The position numbers were made by a program, and so were the translations under genes. A stretch of 64,000 nucleotides of DNA from positions 620,001 to 684,000 of the forward strand of contig NZ_RAPZ01000011.1 in NCBI RefSeq assembly GCF_003610375.1. Reading direction: 5' to 3'. How positions within the stretch are numbered: position 1 is the first letter of the stretch; every line of letters starts with the position of its first letter. Shown one piece after another: positions 17,515-25,083 of this stretch. The notes below the pieces were generated by a model, which was given only the letters and a program-made list of their open reading frames with translations, did not search any database and was not told where the DNA came from. Origin of the DNA: Sphingomonas sp. PP-CC-1A-547. Its GTDB lineage: Bacteria; Pseudomonadota; Alphaproteobacteria; Sphingomonadales; Sphingomonadaceae.

Positions 17515-18466
17515 AGGCTTCGTCGCTGCCCGGGACGCCCATACGAAGCCAGCGGGGCGAATGATCGAAGGTTCGAGTCAGGATGCCGACCTGTGCAAGC
17601 CTTTCGAACAGCGCGGGTGCTGCGTCGGTCTCGATCAGCCGGAACAACGCGCATTCGCCGCGGGCTTGGAGCCCATGGCGTGCCAACATCGCGTCGAGCC
17701 TCCCGGCGCGTTCGCCGATCGAGACCCGCGCTGCAGCGATCCACGCGGTGTCTCGGTAGGCCGCGCTGCCATAGGCCACGGCGTGCGCCGATATCGGCCA
17801 GCTGCCGAGCCGCCGTCGCGTCTCGGCGACGTGCTCCGGCGGCCCGATCATGAACCCGAGCCGCACGCCGGGCAGGCCGAAGAATTTGCCGAACGACCGA
17901 AACACGATCGCGCGATCGTCGGGGCGGAGCAGTGGGATGAGGCTAGATTCGGGCGCGACGTCGGCGAACGCTTCGTCCACGATCAGGAAGGCACCGCTGC
18001 GCGCGATGTCGAGCAGGCGTTGCGGCGTGTCGCGACCCCCGTCCGGATTGTTGGGGTTGGCCAGCAACAGCGTACCGTCCGCGACCGTCCCGATCGCATC
18101 TCGCGCTATCGGAACGGCACCGTCGATCGCTTCGGCATGCGTAGCGTAGCTAGGCACGACGAACCGGGCGGGGGTAGGCCGGTCCAGCGCGGCCAGCATT
18201 CGCAGACCGAGTTCACTGCCGGGCAACGCGACGACCCGGTCCGCGGTCGTACCGAATACGGCAGCAGCGGCGGCTTCCAGATCGGCGATCGCGGCGGGCG
18301 AGGGGAGGCTAAGCAGATCGACCGTTGGAACGCGATCGGTCGGCCAGGCGCAGGGGTTTATGCCGGTCGACAGGTCGAGCCAGGGTCTTGGCGCATCCGG
18401 ATAGTGGACGGCGGCGAGGTCGATCCGTCCACCGTGGATGCGCAAGGGGTTCATACTGTCTTTCAT
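17480..18466 (-). CDS. cobC: L-threonine-O-3-phosphate decarboxylase (PLP, class I aminotransferase fold)
   Basis: About 328 residues from the ATG at 18466 (an ATG at 18454, just before NPLRIHGG, is equally good). The PLP-enzyme features are WLDLSTGINP, LPGSELGLRML, LLLANPNNPDG (substrate/PLP contact), FLIVDEAFAD and the Schiff-base lysine in VFRSFGKFFGLPGVRLGF. It makes aminopropanol phosphate used by the next gene. It forms the leftward operon cobC-cobD-cobQ and is divergent from cobP, with 82 bases between start codons for both promoters. Confidence 0.92.
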   Translation of the reverse strand: MKDSMNPLRIHGGRIDLAAVHYPDAPRPWLDLSTGINPCAWPTDRVPTVDLLSLPSPAAIADLEAAAAAVFGTTADRVVALPGSELGLRMLAALDRPTPARFVVPSYATHAEAIDGAVPIARDAIGTVADGTLLLANPNNPDGGRDTPQRLLDIARSGAFLIVDEAFADVAPESSLIPLLRPDDRAIVFRSFGKFFGLPGVRLGFMIGPPEHVAETRRRLGSWPISAHAVAYGSAAYRDTAWIAAARVSIGERAGRLDAMLARHGLQARGECALFRLIETDAAPALFERLAQVGILTRTFDHSPRWLRMGVPGSDEAFARLDEALGSG

Positions 18467-18548
18467 TCGGATCCGCGGGCTTTCGCTTGATCTTCCGGGC
18501 GTCATCGTCATTCCGGGCCCATCGAGCAAGCGCGAAGGAAACGGTAGG

Positions 18549-19124
18549 ATGCAATCGGTCGGGACCCCGTTCGGAAAAAGCCTGTTCGTGCTGGGCGGCG
18601 CGCGTTCGGGGAAAAGCCGCCACGCGCAAGGCTTGGCCGAAGCCGCGGCGACGGACCACGCGACGCGGCTCGTCTATATCGCGACCGCGCAGGCGTTCGA
18701 CGGCGAGATGGAGGATCGCATTGCGCGTCACCGCGCCGACCGTGACGACCGGTGGCGGACCGTCGAGGCTCCTCTGGCGCTTGGCGAGGCACTGAAGAGC
18801 GAAGACGGCCCGGACGTCGTGATGCTGGTCGATTGCCTGACTCTATGGGTGTCGAACCTGCTGCTAGCCGACGAGGCTGTCGCCGCGCGCGTAGACGATC
18901 TGGTCGAGACGATCGCGCGGTTAAAGGGCCGCATTATCCTCGTCTCGAACGAGGTCGGGCTGGGGATCGTCCCGGACAATGTGCTGGCACGGCGTTTCCG
19001 GGATGCGGCAGGGTTGCTGCATCAGCGGATCGCCGCGGAGGTCGATTCCGTCGACATGGTCATGGCTGGGTTGGTTCAGCGCTGGAAGACGCCGAACGCA
19101 GAGTATACATCTCAGAATGACTAG
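18549..19124 (+). CDS. cobP: Bifunctional adenosylcobinamide kinase/guanylyltransferase
   Basis: 191 residues. The P-loop is LFVLGGARSGKSRHAQGLA (12-30), followed by YIATAQAFDGEMEDRIARHR (the family's guanylyl-acceptor His region), LVDCLTLWVSNLL, and ILVSNEVGLGIVPDN. It phosphorylates adenosylcobinamide and then forms the GDP derivative used by CobS. The ATG at 18549 was chosen because it directly precedes the conserved start and follows AAGGAAACGG. It is the only gene of this part that reads rightward and has no riboswitch of its own. Confidence 0.94.
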   Translation: MQSVGTPFGKSLFVLGGARSGKSRHAQGLAEAAATDHATRLVYIATAQAFDGEMEDRIARHRADRDDRWRTVEAPLALGEALKSEDGPDVVMLVDCLTLWVSNLLLADEAVAARVDDLVETIARLKGRIILVSNEVGLGIVPDNVLARRFRDAAGLLHQRIAAEVDSVDMVMAGLVQRWKTPNAEYTSQND

Positions 19125-19431
19125 CGATCACCTTTTTCGCGATGAGCAAGTATTCGCGGTGACCGAAAGCGATCATTTGTGCGATATAAAAAACTGATCT
19201 GGTTTTTAGTATCTCAAATTTCGGCAATATGATCGGCAGATCGTGAAGCCGATATTTTTAATTTTATTTGTGCGACCCAAAAATTAATTGGAGCAGATCG
19301 GTCATCTCAAACATTAATTAAAACATTTCCGTTCGAGCTATGTTAAAAGGGATTATCGCCAGCCGATTTTTTGGGCCCTGACGACCGAGAGATGCATGTG
19401 CTCCCGCCCCGAATTTTGCGGGATTACTCTC
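19125..19431. other. AT-rich intergenic region with a 10-bp direct repeat
   Basis: This 307-base stretch is clearly richer in A and T than its surroundings. ATTTGTGCGA occurs at 19175-19184 and again at 19266-19275, both followed within four bases by a run of A. No gene is evident. It is the promoter region of the Crp/Fnr gene downstream; the repeat could be a regulator site. If translation starts at the upstream ATG at 19396, the region is shorter. Confidence 0.5.
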
Positions 19432-20169
19432 ATGGCTACGACGCTCAGCCCCTTGGCGCTGATGGTTCGGAAGTTGGAAACGCACGCTGTGCTGGACGAC
19501 GGCGATCGCAAGGCGCTGCTCGCGCTGCCATATACTCTTCGCACGTTCGAGCCGTCCTCCTACCTCGTGCGCGAAGGCGATGCGCCGGATCAATGCGCGG
19601 TACTGTTGTCGGGGTTCGCGTATCGCCAGAAGCTGACCGGCGCCGGCATGCGACAAATCGTGTCTCTGCACATTCCCGGTGAGCCGCTCGACTTCCAGCA
19701 TCTGTTCCTCGACGTCGCGGACCACAACGTTCAGACGCTGACCCGCGCCGAGGTTGCGACGATCCCGCGATCGGCGCTGCGCGAACTGGCGCGAAACCGT
19801 GCGGCCATCAGCAACGCGATCTTCGTCAATACGTTGGTCGAGGGATCGATCTTTCGCGAATGGATTCTGAACATCGGTCGCCGCGATGCGCGGTCGCGGC
19901 TGGCGCATTTCCTGTGCGAATTCGCGATCCGTCTCGACATGCAGGGGCTGACTGGCGCCGATGGCTATGAATTGCCGATGAGCCAGGAGCAGCTCGGTGA
20001 TGCGCTCGGGCTAACGGCGGTGCATGTGAATCGGACCATTAAGTCGCTAGAGGCGGATGGTCTGATCGGGCGCAATCGCCGCCGGATCAGCTTTCCGCAA
20101 TGGGATGCACTGCGCGAACTCGCGGATTTCTCGAGCCGCTATCTGCATCTTGCCCAGCAGACCAGCTAG
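19432..20169 (+). CDS. Crp/Fnr-family transcription regulator
   Basis: About 245 residues from the ATG at 19432 (19396 is an alternative start). The N-terminal effector domain has FEPSSYLVREGDAPDQCAVLL (about 35-55) and SLHIPGEPLDFQHLF. The C-terminal helix-turn-helix reads MSQEQLGDALGLTAVHVNRT followed by IKSLEADGLIGRNRR, typical of this family. There are no clustered N-terminal cysteines for an Fnr iron-sulfur cluster, so oxygen sensing by a cluster is unlikely. Such two-domain regulators are common in sphingomonads, often with unknown signals. Confidence 0.9.
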   Translation: MATTLSPLALMVRKLETHAVLDDGDRKALLALPYTLRTFEPSSYLVREGDAPDQCAVLLSGFAYRQKLTGAGMRQIVSLHIPGEPLDFQHLFLDVADHNVQTLTRAEVATIPRSALRELARNRAAISNAIFVNTLVEGSIFREWILNIGRRDARSRLAHFLCEFAIRLDMQGLTGADGYELPMSQEQLGDALGLTAVHVNRTIKSLEADGLIGRNRRRISFPQWDALRELADFSSRYLHLAQQTS

Positions 20170-20175
20170 TCGCTT

Positions 20176-20394
20176 CTATCGTTGATGCGCGTAATCGACC
20201 GAGTCGATGATCCGCCCGCCAGCCATGAAGACGGCGATCGGGCAGGCGGCGAACAACAGCCAGCCGCCATATCCGGGATATTGCTGGAGGTAGTGCATCC
20301 CGCGTTCGACCGCGCCAACGCCGAGGCCGTAGATGACGAGGAAGGCCTCGAACTTGGTCTTGATGATGAAGAGGCGAGCAAAGCGAGTCCACAT
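20176..20394 (-). CDS. Small membrane protein, unknown function
   Basis: 72 residues from the ATG at 20394 (MWTRFARLFIIKTKFEAF); an in-frame ATG at 20451 would add 19 residues. Two hydrophobic segments are seen (FLVIYGLGVGAVERG and WLLFAACPIAVFMAGG), with a charged C terminus. I do not recognise the family. Before the element inserted, it would have been the gene downstream of astA on the same strand. Its upstream region now ends at the element's left attachment site. Confidence 0.6.
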   Translation of the reverse strand: MWTRFARLFIIKTKFEAFLVIYGLGVGAVERGMHYLQQYPGYGGWLLFAACPIAVFMAGGRIIDSVDYAHQR

Positions 20395-20458
20395 GGCGAG
20401 CGTATGAGCAAGGTGCGTGCCAGTGGCTGATATGCGCGGTTCTGACGCCAAAAAATAT

Positions 20459-20481
20459 GGTTACCTGTAAATTAACCCGAC
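20459..20481 (+). other. attL attachment site
   Basis: GGTTACCTGTAAATTAACCC then GAC. It matches the right-end copy at 22 of 23 positions (C/T difference at 20464) and has a 17-bp identical core, 20465-20481. GGTTA and TAACC in the site can pair around a nine-base loop. Confidence 0.88.
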
Positions 20482-20556
20482 AGGGCAGAACTCTGCGCTT
20501 CTGACGCGAGAATACCGGAAAACCTCCGCTGTTTCCACCGAGACGAAGGGTGTGAA

Positions 20557-21273
20557 ATGGAAAACCGTCAAAGCCTCATTCCAGTTAATTCCCAGCCTGC
20601 CGCGGCGCCTATGCGGGCCGCCAGTAACGGGATGGTCGCTGCCCTCTATGTCGAGGCTGGCGGCAGCTACTACGACCTGCCGAACGTCGACCCGTGGGAC
20701 GAGCGCCGCGACGCGCGGCTCTACCCAGGACCGCACCCGGTCGTCGTGCATTCGCCATGTCAGCGGTGGGGTAAGCTGTGGGCCGGTCAGCCGCTCCACA
20801 TCAAGCGGACCGGTGAGCGCAAGCAGAAGGGCGCCGATCAGGGCTGCTTCAAGTGCGTCCTCTCCGACGTCCGTCGCTGGGGCGGCGTGATGGAGCACCC
20901 TTGGGGCTCGCATGCTTGGGCGTTCTTCGGCCTGACCCTGCCGCCGCGCGCCGGCGGATGGGTCAGGGCTGACGATCTTGGCGGCTGGACATGCTGTGTC
21001 GAGCAAGGTCGCTATGGGCACTATGCTCGGAAGCCTACCTTGCTCTTGGCATATGACTGCGATCGTCCTGAGCTCGACTGGGGTATCGGCGAGCCGCGGC
21101 TAGATCCAGAGATCGTTGCGCGTATGGGACTCAAGCGCGCGAAGCGGCTGGGTGAGGTTGGCGGGAAAGGCGGGGGCAGGGACAGCGCGCCGCGAATCGG
21201 TACGCCAGCTCCGTTCCGCGATCTGCTGATCTCCATGGCGCAAAGTGCCAACCGGTTGAGGCTCGCAGCATGA
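20557..21273 (+). CDS. Phage protein with degenerate C5-cytosine-methyltransferase-like motifs
   Basis: 238 residues. After an N-terminal linker come AALYVEAGGSYYDLPNVDPW, then HPVVVHSPCQRWGKLWAG, where SPCQ resembles the catalytic PCQ of C5-cytosine methyltransferases, and RRWGGVMEHPWGSHAW, where EHP stands where those enzymes have ENV. A WTCCVEQGRYGH segment follows. The family is one I know from alphaproteobacterial phages as hypothetical proteins; the methyltransferase link is inference from these motifs. It is the first gene of the rightward left-end operon, 76 bases inside attL. Confidence 0.7.
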   Translation: MENRQSLIPVNSQPAAAPMRAASNGMVAALYVEAGGSYYDLPNVDPWDERRDARLYPGPHPVVVHSPCQRWGKLWAGQPLHIKRTGERKQKGADQGCFKCVLSDVRRWGGVMEHPWGSHAWAFFGLTLPPRAGGWVRADDLGGWTCCVEQGRYGHYARKPTLLLAYDCDRPELDWGIGEPRLDPEIVARMGLKRAKRLGEVGGKGGGRDSAPRIGTPAPFRDLLISMAQSANRLRLAA

Positions 21274-21410
21274 CCGAGAACCTATGCGTCTTGGCTAGCA
21301 GCCGATCGGGTGGGCCCGGCACCTATCGAACTGACGCCCTTGTGGCGGGTTCGGCGGCGGTCGAAATACCCCCGCGAATCCCCCCACGTGCAGAGGGGTC
21401 GTTCGCATGA
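21270..21410 (+). CDS. Small phage protein, unknown
   Basis: 46 codons from an ATG that overlaps the preceding stop (ATGA at 21270) to a stop that overlaps the next start (ATGA at 21407). It starts MTENLCVLASSRSGGPG and is rich in Ala, Pro and Gly. The double overlap is the main evidence that it is translated; no function can be given. Confidence 0.45.
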   Translation: MTENLCVLASSRSGGPGTYRTDALVAGSAAVEIPPRIPPRAEGSFA

Positions 21411-21544
21411 GCGACGGTGTCTGGGTATTTTTCCCGCTTCACGACATCGGCGTGTTCGCCGCCGGCTTCATGACGATGTTCTTCATCGGCCTGATCGTGT
21501 GGATATTCACTCACGACGATGGAGGCAGCGATGGCATTCTCTGA
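21407..21544 (+). CDS. Small single-span membrane protein
   Basis: 45 residues beginning MSDGVWVFFPLHDIGVFAAG with one strong hydrophobic segment (about residues 14-35) and a short acidic end THDDGGSDGIL. Start and stop overlap the neighbours. Its last codons cover the ribosome site and start of the PP-loop gene, so the two are probably translationally coupled. Confidence 0.5.
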   Translation: MSDGVWVFFPLHDIGVFAAGFMTMFFIGLIVWIFTHDDGGSDGIL

Positions 21545-22427
21545 ATCCTCGTCGCTGCTGCCGAACCTATGCCCTGGCGTGTCGAAGCCGCTGGCCGGGG
21601 CCAAGCTCCGGATCCTCTTGAACGGCCTCGGCGTCCAGTCGGTAACCATGTTCCTCATGGCAGAGCGCGGGCTGATCGGGCCCAAGCCGGATTACTCGTT
21701 CACGTCCGACACGGGCGACGAGAGCACCGGCGCCATGGAGAACCTGGCGTTGCTGCGATCGCCGAACATGGGCGCGACGATCCCGATCATCATGTCCGAG
21801 CCCGGCGGGCTGGCGGATGACTTCGACATGGCGACCGCCGGGTTCGTTGATCGCTTTTCGAACCCGCCGCTGTTCATCCGTAATGATGACGGCACGCGCG
21901 GCATCCTCGCCCGAGGCTGCACCCGCGATTACAAGGTCCGCCCCGGAAACCGCCAGGTGCGCAAGATGCTTGGGCTGGGGCCGCACTCCAGGCTGCCGAC
22001 GACGCCGGTTGTCGAGCAATGGCTGGGGATTACGACCGACGAATCCCACCGGATGGCGATCAATCCACAGCCGCATATCTATAACCGGCACCCATTGGTC
22101 GAGATCGGCTTCAGCTATGCCGATTGCGAGAACTGGCTGCAGCGCGAATACGAACTCCGCGTCCCCTCGTCCGGCTGCAAGCGATGCCCATTCCGCGACA
22201 ACGCCGAATGGCTGAGCATGCAGCGTAACTACCCCGATGATTTCGAAGTGGCTTGCCAGGCGGACGAGGCGGCGCGCGACGGGATGCCCGGCGTCCGTCA
22301 GCCGGCATATCTCCACGATAGCTTGCGCCCTCTTCGCTCGATCGACTTCGAAGCCGAAGTGGCCGCGCGGCGTGGAGGGCTATTCGATCCGAAGGTCAAC
22401 CTTTGCGGCGGGGAATGCCGGACATGA
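21531..22427 (+). CDS. PAPS-reductase-family PP-loop protein (first of two in the element)
   Basis: 298 residues from the ATG at 21531, which follows GGAGGCAGCG. The PP-loop is LLNGLGVQSVTMFLMAERG (near 28-46), a variant of the SGGxxS loop that binds ATP. It is followed by YSFTSDTGDES, then RGCTRDYKVRPGNRQVRKML, a CTxxxKVxP motif typical of PAPS reductase/DndC-like proteins, and a C-terminal SGCKRCPFRDNAEW with paired cysteines. These enzymes adenylylate or reduce sulfur compounds, or work in DNA or tRNA modification. A phage-borne role in DNA modification or anti-restriction is possible but not shown. Compare the gene at 39292. Confidence 0.82.
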   Translation: MAFSESSSLLPNLCPGVSKPLAGAKLRILLNGLGVQSVTMFLMAERGLIGPKPDYSFTSDTGDESTGAMENLALLRSPNMGATIPIIMSEPGGLADDFDMATAGFVDRFSNPPLFIRNDDGTRGILARGCTRDYKVRPGNRQVRKMLGLGPHSRLPTTPVVEQWLGITTDESHRMAINPQPHIYNRHPLVEIGFSYADCENWLQREYELRVPSSGCKRCPFRDNAEWLSMQRNYPDDFEVACQADEAARDGMPGVRQPAYLHDSLRPLRSIDFEAEVAARRGGLFDPKVNLCGGECRT

Positions 22428-22699
22428 TAGACCTCGTCGCGCCCAGCGCCGAAGAGCTATCGGTCAGCCGGCGAGAGCACCCCTACGTCCCGCAGGCGGT
22501 CCTGGAACTGGCGATGAGCATGGCATGCGACCGCGGCGGATCAACGATCCCGGTTGGCAGCTACGATATCCAGCGCGCTCGCGACCAGATGGCCGCGGAC
22601 GTCAGCGAGAACGCCCAGCTTCGTGCCGACCTCGCCGCGGCCAAGGCCGAACTCGCATCCTTGCGCGCCGCCAACCTCGTCCGCGATCGCGCCGCATGA
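22424..22699 (+). CDS. Phage protein with C-terminal coiled coil, unknown
   Basis: 91 residues, starting at an ATG that overlaps the PP-loop gene stop. The C-terminal third (ENAQLRADLAAAKAELASLR) is a heptad-type coiled coil. No enzyme motif is visible. A possible 15-codon reading frame follows directly (22696-22743, ATGA at both ends), which may only be a coupling peptide. Confidence 0.6.
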   Translation: MIDLVAPSAEELSVSRREHPYVPQAVLELAMSMACDRGGSTIPVGSYDIQRARDQMAADVSENAQLRADLAAAKAELASLRAANLVRDRAA

Positions 22700-22739
22700 T
22701 CATCGACACCCTCTATCCCAACCTCAGGAGCGCGAGAGC

Positions 22740-22907
22740 ATGACGAAGGAAGTGCAGGAGCAGCTGGCCTACGTGATGACGCTGGAGAGCCAGGCGCGCG
22801 TGGGCAGCTACCAGCACGAGGTCAGCAGCGGACCCTGGATGATCCTCGCCGCCGAGCGCGCGGAGCTTGCCCGCCTATCTACCGACACCCTTAACCTCCA
22901 CCCCTGA
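22740..22907 (+). CDS. Small phage protein, unknown
   Basis: 55 residues beginning MTKEVQEQLAYVMTLESQAR; a charged, helical sequence. It starts with an ATGA overlap and a GGAGCGCGAGAGC ribosome site. It is the last gene of the left-end operon; the next gene starts 110 bases later behind its own regulatory region. Confidence 0.5.
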   Translation: MTKEVQEQLAYVMTLESQARVGSYQHEVSSGPWMILAAERAELARLSTDTLNLHP

Positions 22908-22929
22908 GAGATCGAATGCGCGCCAAATC

Positions 22930-23011
22930 AGCAAGCAGTCTTAAAGATTATGAATTGATGCTTGCTATTATCCAGTAAGCACGGCTACCATGCGCTTCAG
23001 CAAGCATGGAG
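22930..23011 (+). promoter_or_regulatory. AGCAAGCA repeat cluster and hairpin before the P63C gene
   Basis: AGCAAGCA occurs at 22930-22937 and 22999-23006, inverted as TGCTTGCT at 22959-22966, and with one change as AGTAAGCA at 22974-22981. CCATGC (22989) and GCATGG (23004) form a hairpin whose right arm touches the GGAG ribosome site at 23008. This may be an operator set with translation control. AT-rich sequence around 22940-22970 is the likely promoter. Confidence 0.45.
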
Positions 23012-23017
23012 CACTAA

Positions 23018-24037
23018 ATGACCGATGATGGCAACGAAACTCCGCAGAGCAAGGGCGGAAAAGCGCGGGCGGCTAGTGTATCGCCTGAACAGCGAAGCGA
23101 GATTGCACGCGCAGGCGCGACAGCGCGATGGGCGGCCCTGGGGAAGGTGCCGAAAGCTACCCACGGTTCCGCCGATCATCCTCTCAAAATCGGCGATGTG
23201 GAAATTCCATGTTATGTCTTGGAAGATGGGACGCGAGTCCTGTCCCAGCGCGGCACACTGGGCGGCCTTGGTTTGAGCCAAGGAACATCCGGCGGTTCTG
23301 GTGGTGACCGACTTACCAGTTTTGCTAGCGGCAAAGGTATTTCTCCGTTTGTTTCCAGCGAGTTGCGGGCGATGATCGAAAATCCGATCCGGTTCCGCCA
23401 TTCGAAAGGCGGTGGCGTGGCTTTCGGTTACCCCGCTACTATTCTTCCGGAGATCTGCGAGTCCGTCCTATCGGCCCGGCAGGCTGGTGCGCTTCAGCGG
23501 CAACAGCAGCATATTGCTGCACAATGCGAGGCTCTGGTCAGGGCATTTGCCAAGGTCGGCATCGTTGCTCTGGTCGACGAGGCTACCGGTTACCAGTCAG
23601 CCAGAGAGCGCGATGAGCTTCATAAACTACTCTCGGTCTATTTGTCCGAAGAGCGTTTGGCTTGGGCAAAAAGGTTTCCAGACGAATTTTACAAACAGGT
23701 TTACCGTCTCCGTGGATGGAAGTGGCCTGTGGGTAAAGCTAAGACCCCGCTGCTAGGCCACATCACAAATGACGTCGTGTATGAGCGGCTTCCGGCTGGC
23801 GTTCTACCAAAGCTTCAAGAACTCAATCCGACCGAGGATGAAACAAAGCGTCGCAAGCATCGGCATCACCAGTTTCTATCCGAGGATGTTGGGCAACCAG
23901 ATTTGCGGGATCACATCCTCCAAATCATTCCGCTCATGAAAGTTTCTCGAACCTGGGAAGGCTTTAAAAAACATCTCGACGTGGCTTTTCCCAAGAAAGG
24001 AACTCAGATCCTTCTCGATATCGATGAAGAAACCTGA
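23018..24037 (+). CDS. P63C-domain phage protein
   Basis: 339 residues. The N terminus (SKGGKARAASVSPEQRSEIA then RAGATARWAALGK) resembles the start of phage antirepressor-type and P63C-type proteins. The middle has LSQRGTLGGLGLSQ, and the C-terminal half has VDEATGYQSARERDEL, FPDEFYKQVYRLRGW and LGHITNDVVYERLPAGVLPKLQELNP, which I recognise as the P63C domain of phages and prophages. Its biochemical function is unknown. The gene looks lower in GC than its neighbours and has its own promoter region, so it may be a separately acquired cargo gene. Its stop codon directly abuts the stop of the convergent HIRAN gene. Confidence 0.8.
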   Translation: MTDDGNETPQSKGGKARAASVSPEQRSEIARAGATARWAALGKVPKATHGSADHPLKIGDVEIPCYVLEDGTRVLSQRGTLGGLGLSQGTSGGSGGDRLTSFASGKGISPFVSSELRAMIENPIRFRHSKGGGVAFGYPATILPEICESVLSARQAGALQRQQQHIAAQCEALVRAFAKVGIVALVDEATGYQSARERDELHKLLSVYLSEERLAWAKRFPDEFYKQVYRLRGWKWPVGKAKTPLLGHITNDVVYERLPAGVLPKLQELNPTEDETKRRKHRHHQFLSEDVGQPDLRDHILQIIPLMKVSRTWEGFKKHLDVAFPKKGTQILLDIDEET

Positions 24038-24478
24038 CTAAGCCCCGAACTCCGGTCCTTCCTCATCAGGATAGAACGCGTGCGGATCGTACACCGGTCG
24101 CTGCGCCGGCCGCATCTGTCGGGGAGGGGCTGGCTTCGGAACATCAGGGACCGGGTCGGGCAGGGTAGGTAACCCACCTCCGAACCGGATCCGGATATAG
24201 GCCCCGCTACCGTGCATAGCCTGGAAGACCGCGGTCGCGTCGTCTTCCTTCATCCGCTTGCCGACCAGGGGCGCACGCTCGGCGCTGACGTACCCCAGCT
24301 GCGTGCCGCGATCGCTGAAAATGGCAACGGCGTTCGCGTCAAACGGGTTGGTCGGCTCGAGGCGTAGCTCGACGACGTCACCCGGGGCGCAGAGCATGCA
24401 CTCCATGCGCCTGTTGCTCTTCGACTTATCCTCGTTCGGAAAGTCTATGCCGACAATGGAGGTGGTGAGTTCGTCCAT
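24038..24478 (-). CDS. HIRAN-domain protein
   Basis: 146 residues. Residues 1-95 match a HIRAN domain: SIVGIDFPNEDK at the start, VELRLEPTNPFDANAVAIFS and GTQLGYVSAERAPLVGKRM. HIRAN domains bind DNA 3' ends or stalled-fork DNA in larger repair helicases and also occur alone in phages. The C-terminal 50 residues are a proline-rich tail. It is convergent with the P63C gene with no base between the stop codons. Confidence 0.85.
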   Translation of the reverse strand: MDELTTSIVGIDFPNEDKSKSNRRMECMLCAPGDVVELRLEPTNPFDANAVAIFSDRGTQLGYVSAERAPLVGKRMKEDDATAVFQAMHGSGAYIRIRFGGGLPTLPDPVPDVPKPAPPRQMRPAQRPVYDPHAFYPDEEGPEFGA

Positions 24479-24522
24479 GCAGATAGTTTGCCCGAATCGG
24501 TCGACCGCGCATAGGCTGCGTT

Positions 24523-24663
24523 ATGGCAAACCCCATCATCGGAGCTGACATCCCGAAGCTGTCCGACGCGGGCCTGCTGGCCGCGTACCAGATGACTGAC
24601 GGAACAGGGCCAATTGCGGAGTTGCTACTCGCCGAGATCGAGCGTCGTAACCTCGACATATGA
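24523..24663 (+). CDS. Small phage protein, unknown
   Basis: 46 residues, MANPIIGADIPKLSDAGLLA and onward, mostly helical and acidic. Ends at a TGATGA where the next ATG begins. It diverges from the HIRAN gene, with 44 bases between the starts. Confidence 0.5.
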   Translation: MANPIIGADIPKLSDAGLLAAYQMTDGTGPIAELLLAEIERRNLDI

Positions 24664-24839
24664 TGACCGATCGCGACGTGATGGTGAAGGCGGGCGAGAT
24701 ACTTGCCGAGCATGGCGCGCTGACGTCCGACTATATCATCGACCAGCTGGGCGACGTGCTCGGTGATCGCGTGGCGGTCGAGGACTGGCGCCGGGTTGCC
24801 GCAGCGGTCGACGCGATCACAGGAGCCCCGCATGCCTAA
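24663..24839 (+). CDS. Small phage protein, unknown
   Basis: 58 residues, MTDRDVMVKAGEILAEHGAL and onward; predicted helical, reminiscent of short DNA-binding or adaptor proteins but without a clear motif. Overlaps the preceding stop by one base and the following start by eight. Confidence 0.5.
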   Translation: MTDRDVMVKAGEILAEHGALTSDYIIDQLGDVLGDRVAVEDWRRVAAAVDAITGAPHA

Positions 24840-25083
24840 GGTCCCCGGCATGACAAACCCGACCGTCGACGACTTCGCGAACCAGCTTTACGCGATCACG
24901 ACGCGGACCGATGCGGCTGCCCTCGGCATCCAGGGGGAAGACCTCGACGTCATCGGCCAGGCGCCATGGGAGAAGGCCACGCCCGCGCTGCACGAGTTCT
25001 TCAGAGCGCGGGCGATACGGATGCTACAAGGGGACCTGTCGGTTATGCCGGCGGTTCATACGATCGGGACGCCGCGGCCGTAG
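24832..25083 (+). CDS. Small phage protein, unknown
   Basis: 83 residues starting MPKVPGMTNPTVDDFANQLY. Helical, no recognised domain. The last 41 bases overlap the 3' end of the convergent lipoprotein gene, so its end is not fully certain. Confidence 0.5.
   Translation: MPKVPGMTNPTVDDFANQLYAITTRTDAAALGIQGEDLDVIGQAPWEKATPALHEFFRARAIRMLQGDLSVMPAVHTIGTPRP

Noticed and set aside
20440-20500. A tRNA or tmRNA gene as the integration target
   Set aside because: No cloverleaf or CCA-type 3' end can be drawn at either end; the site is a short hairpin downstream of astA.
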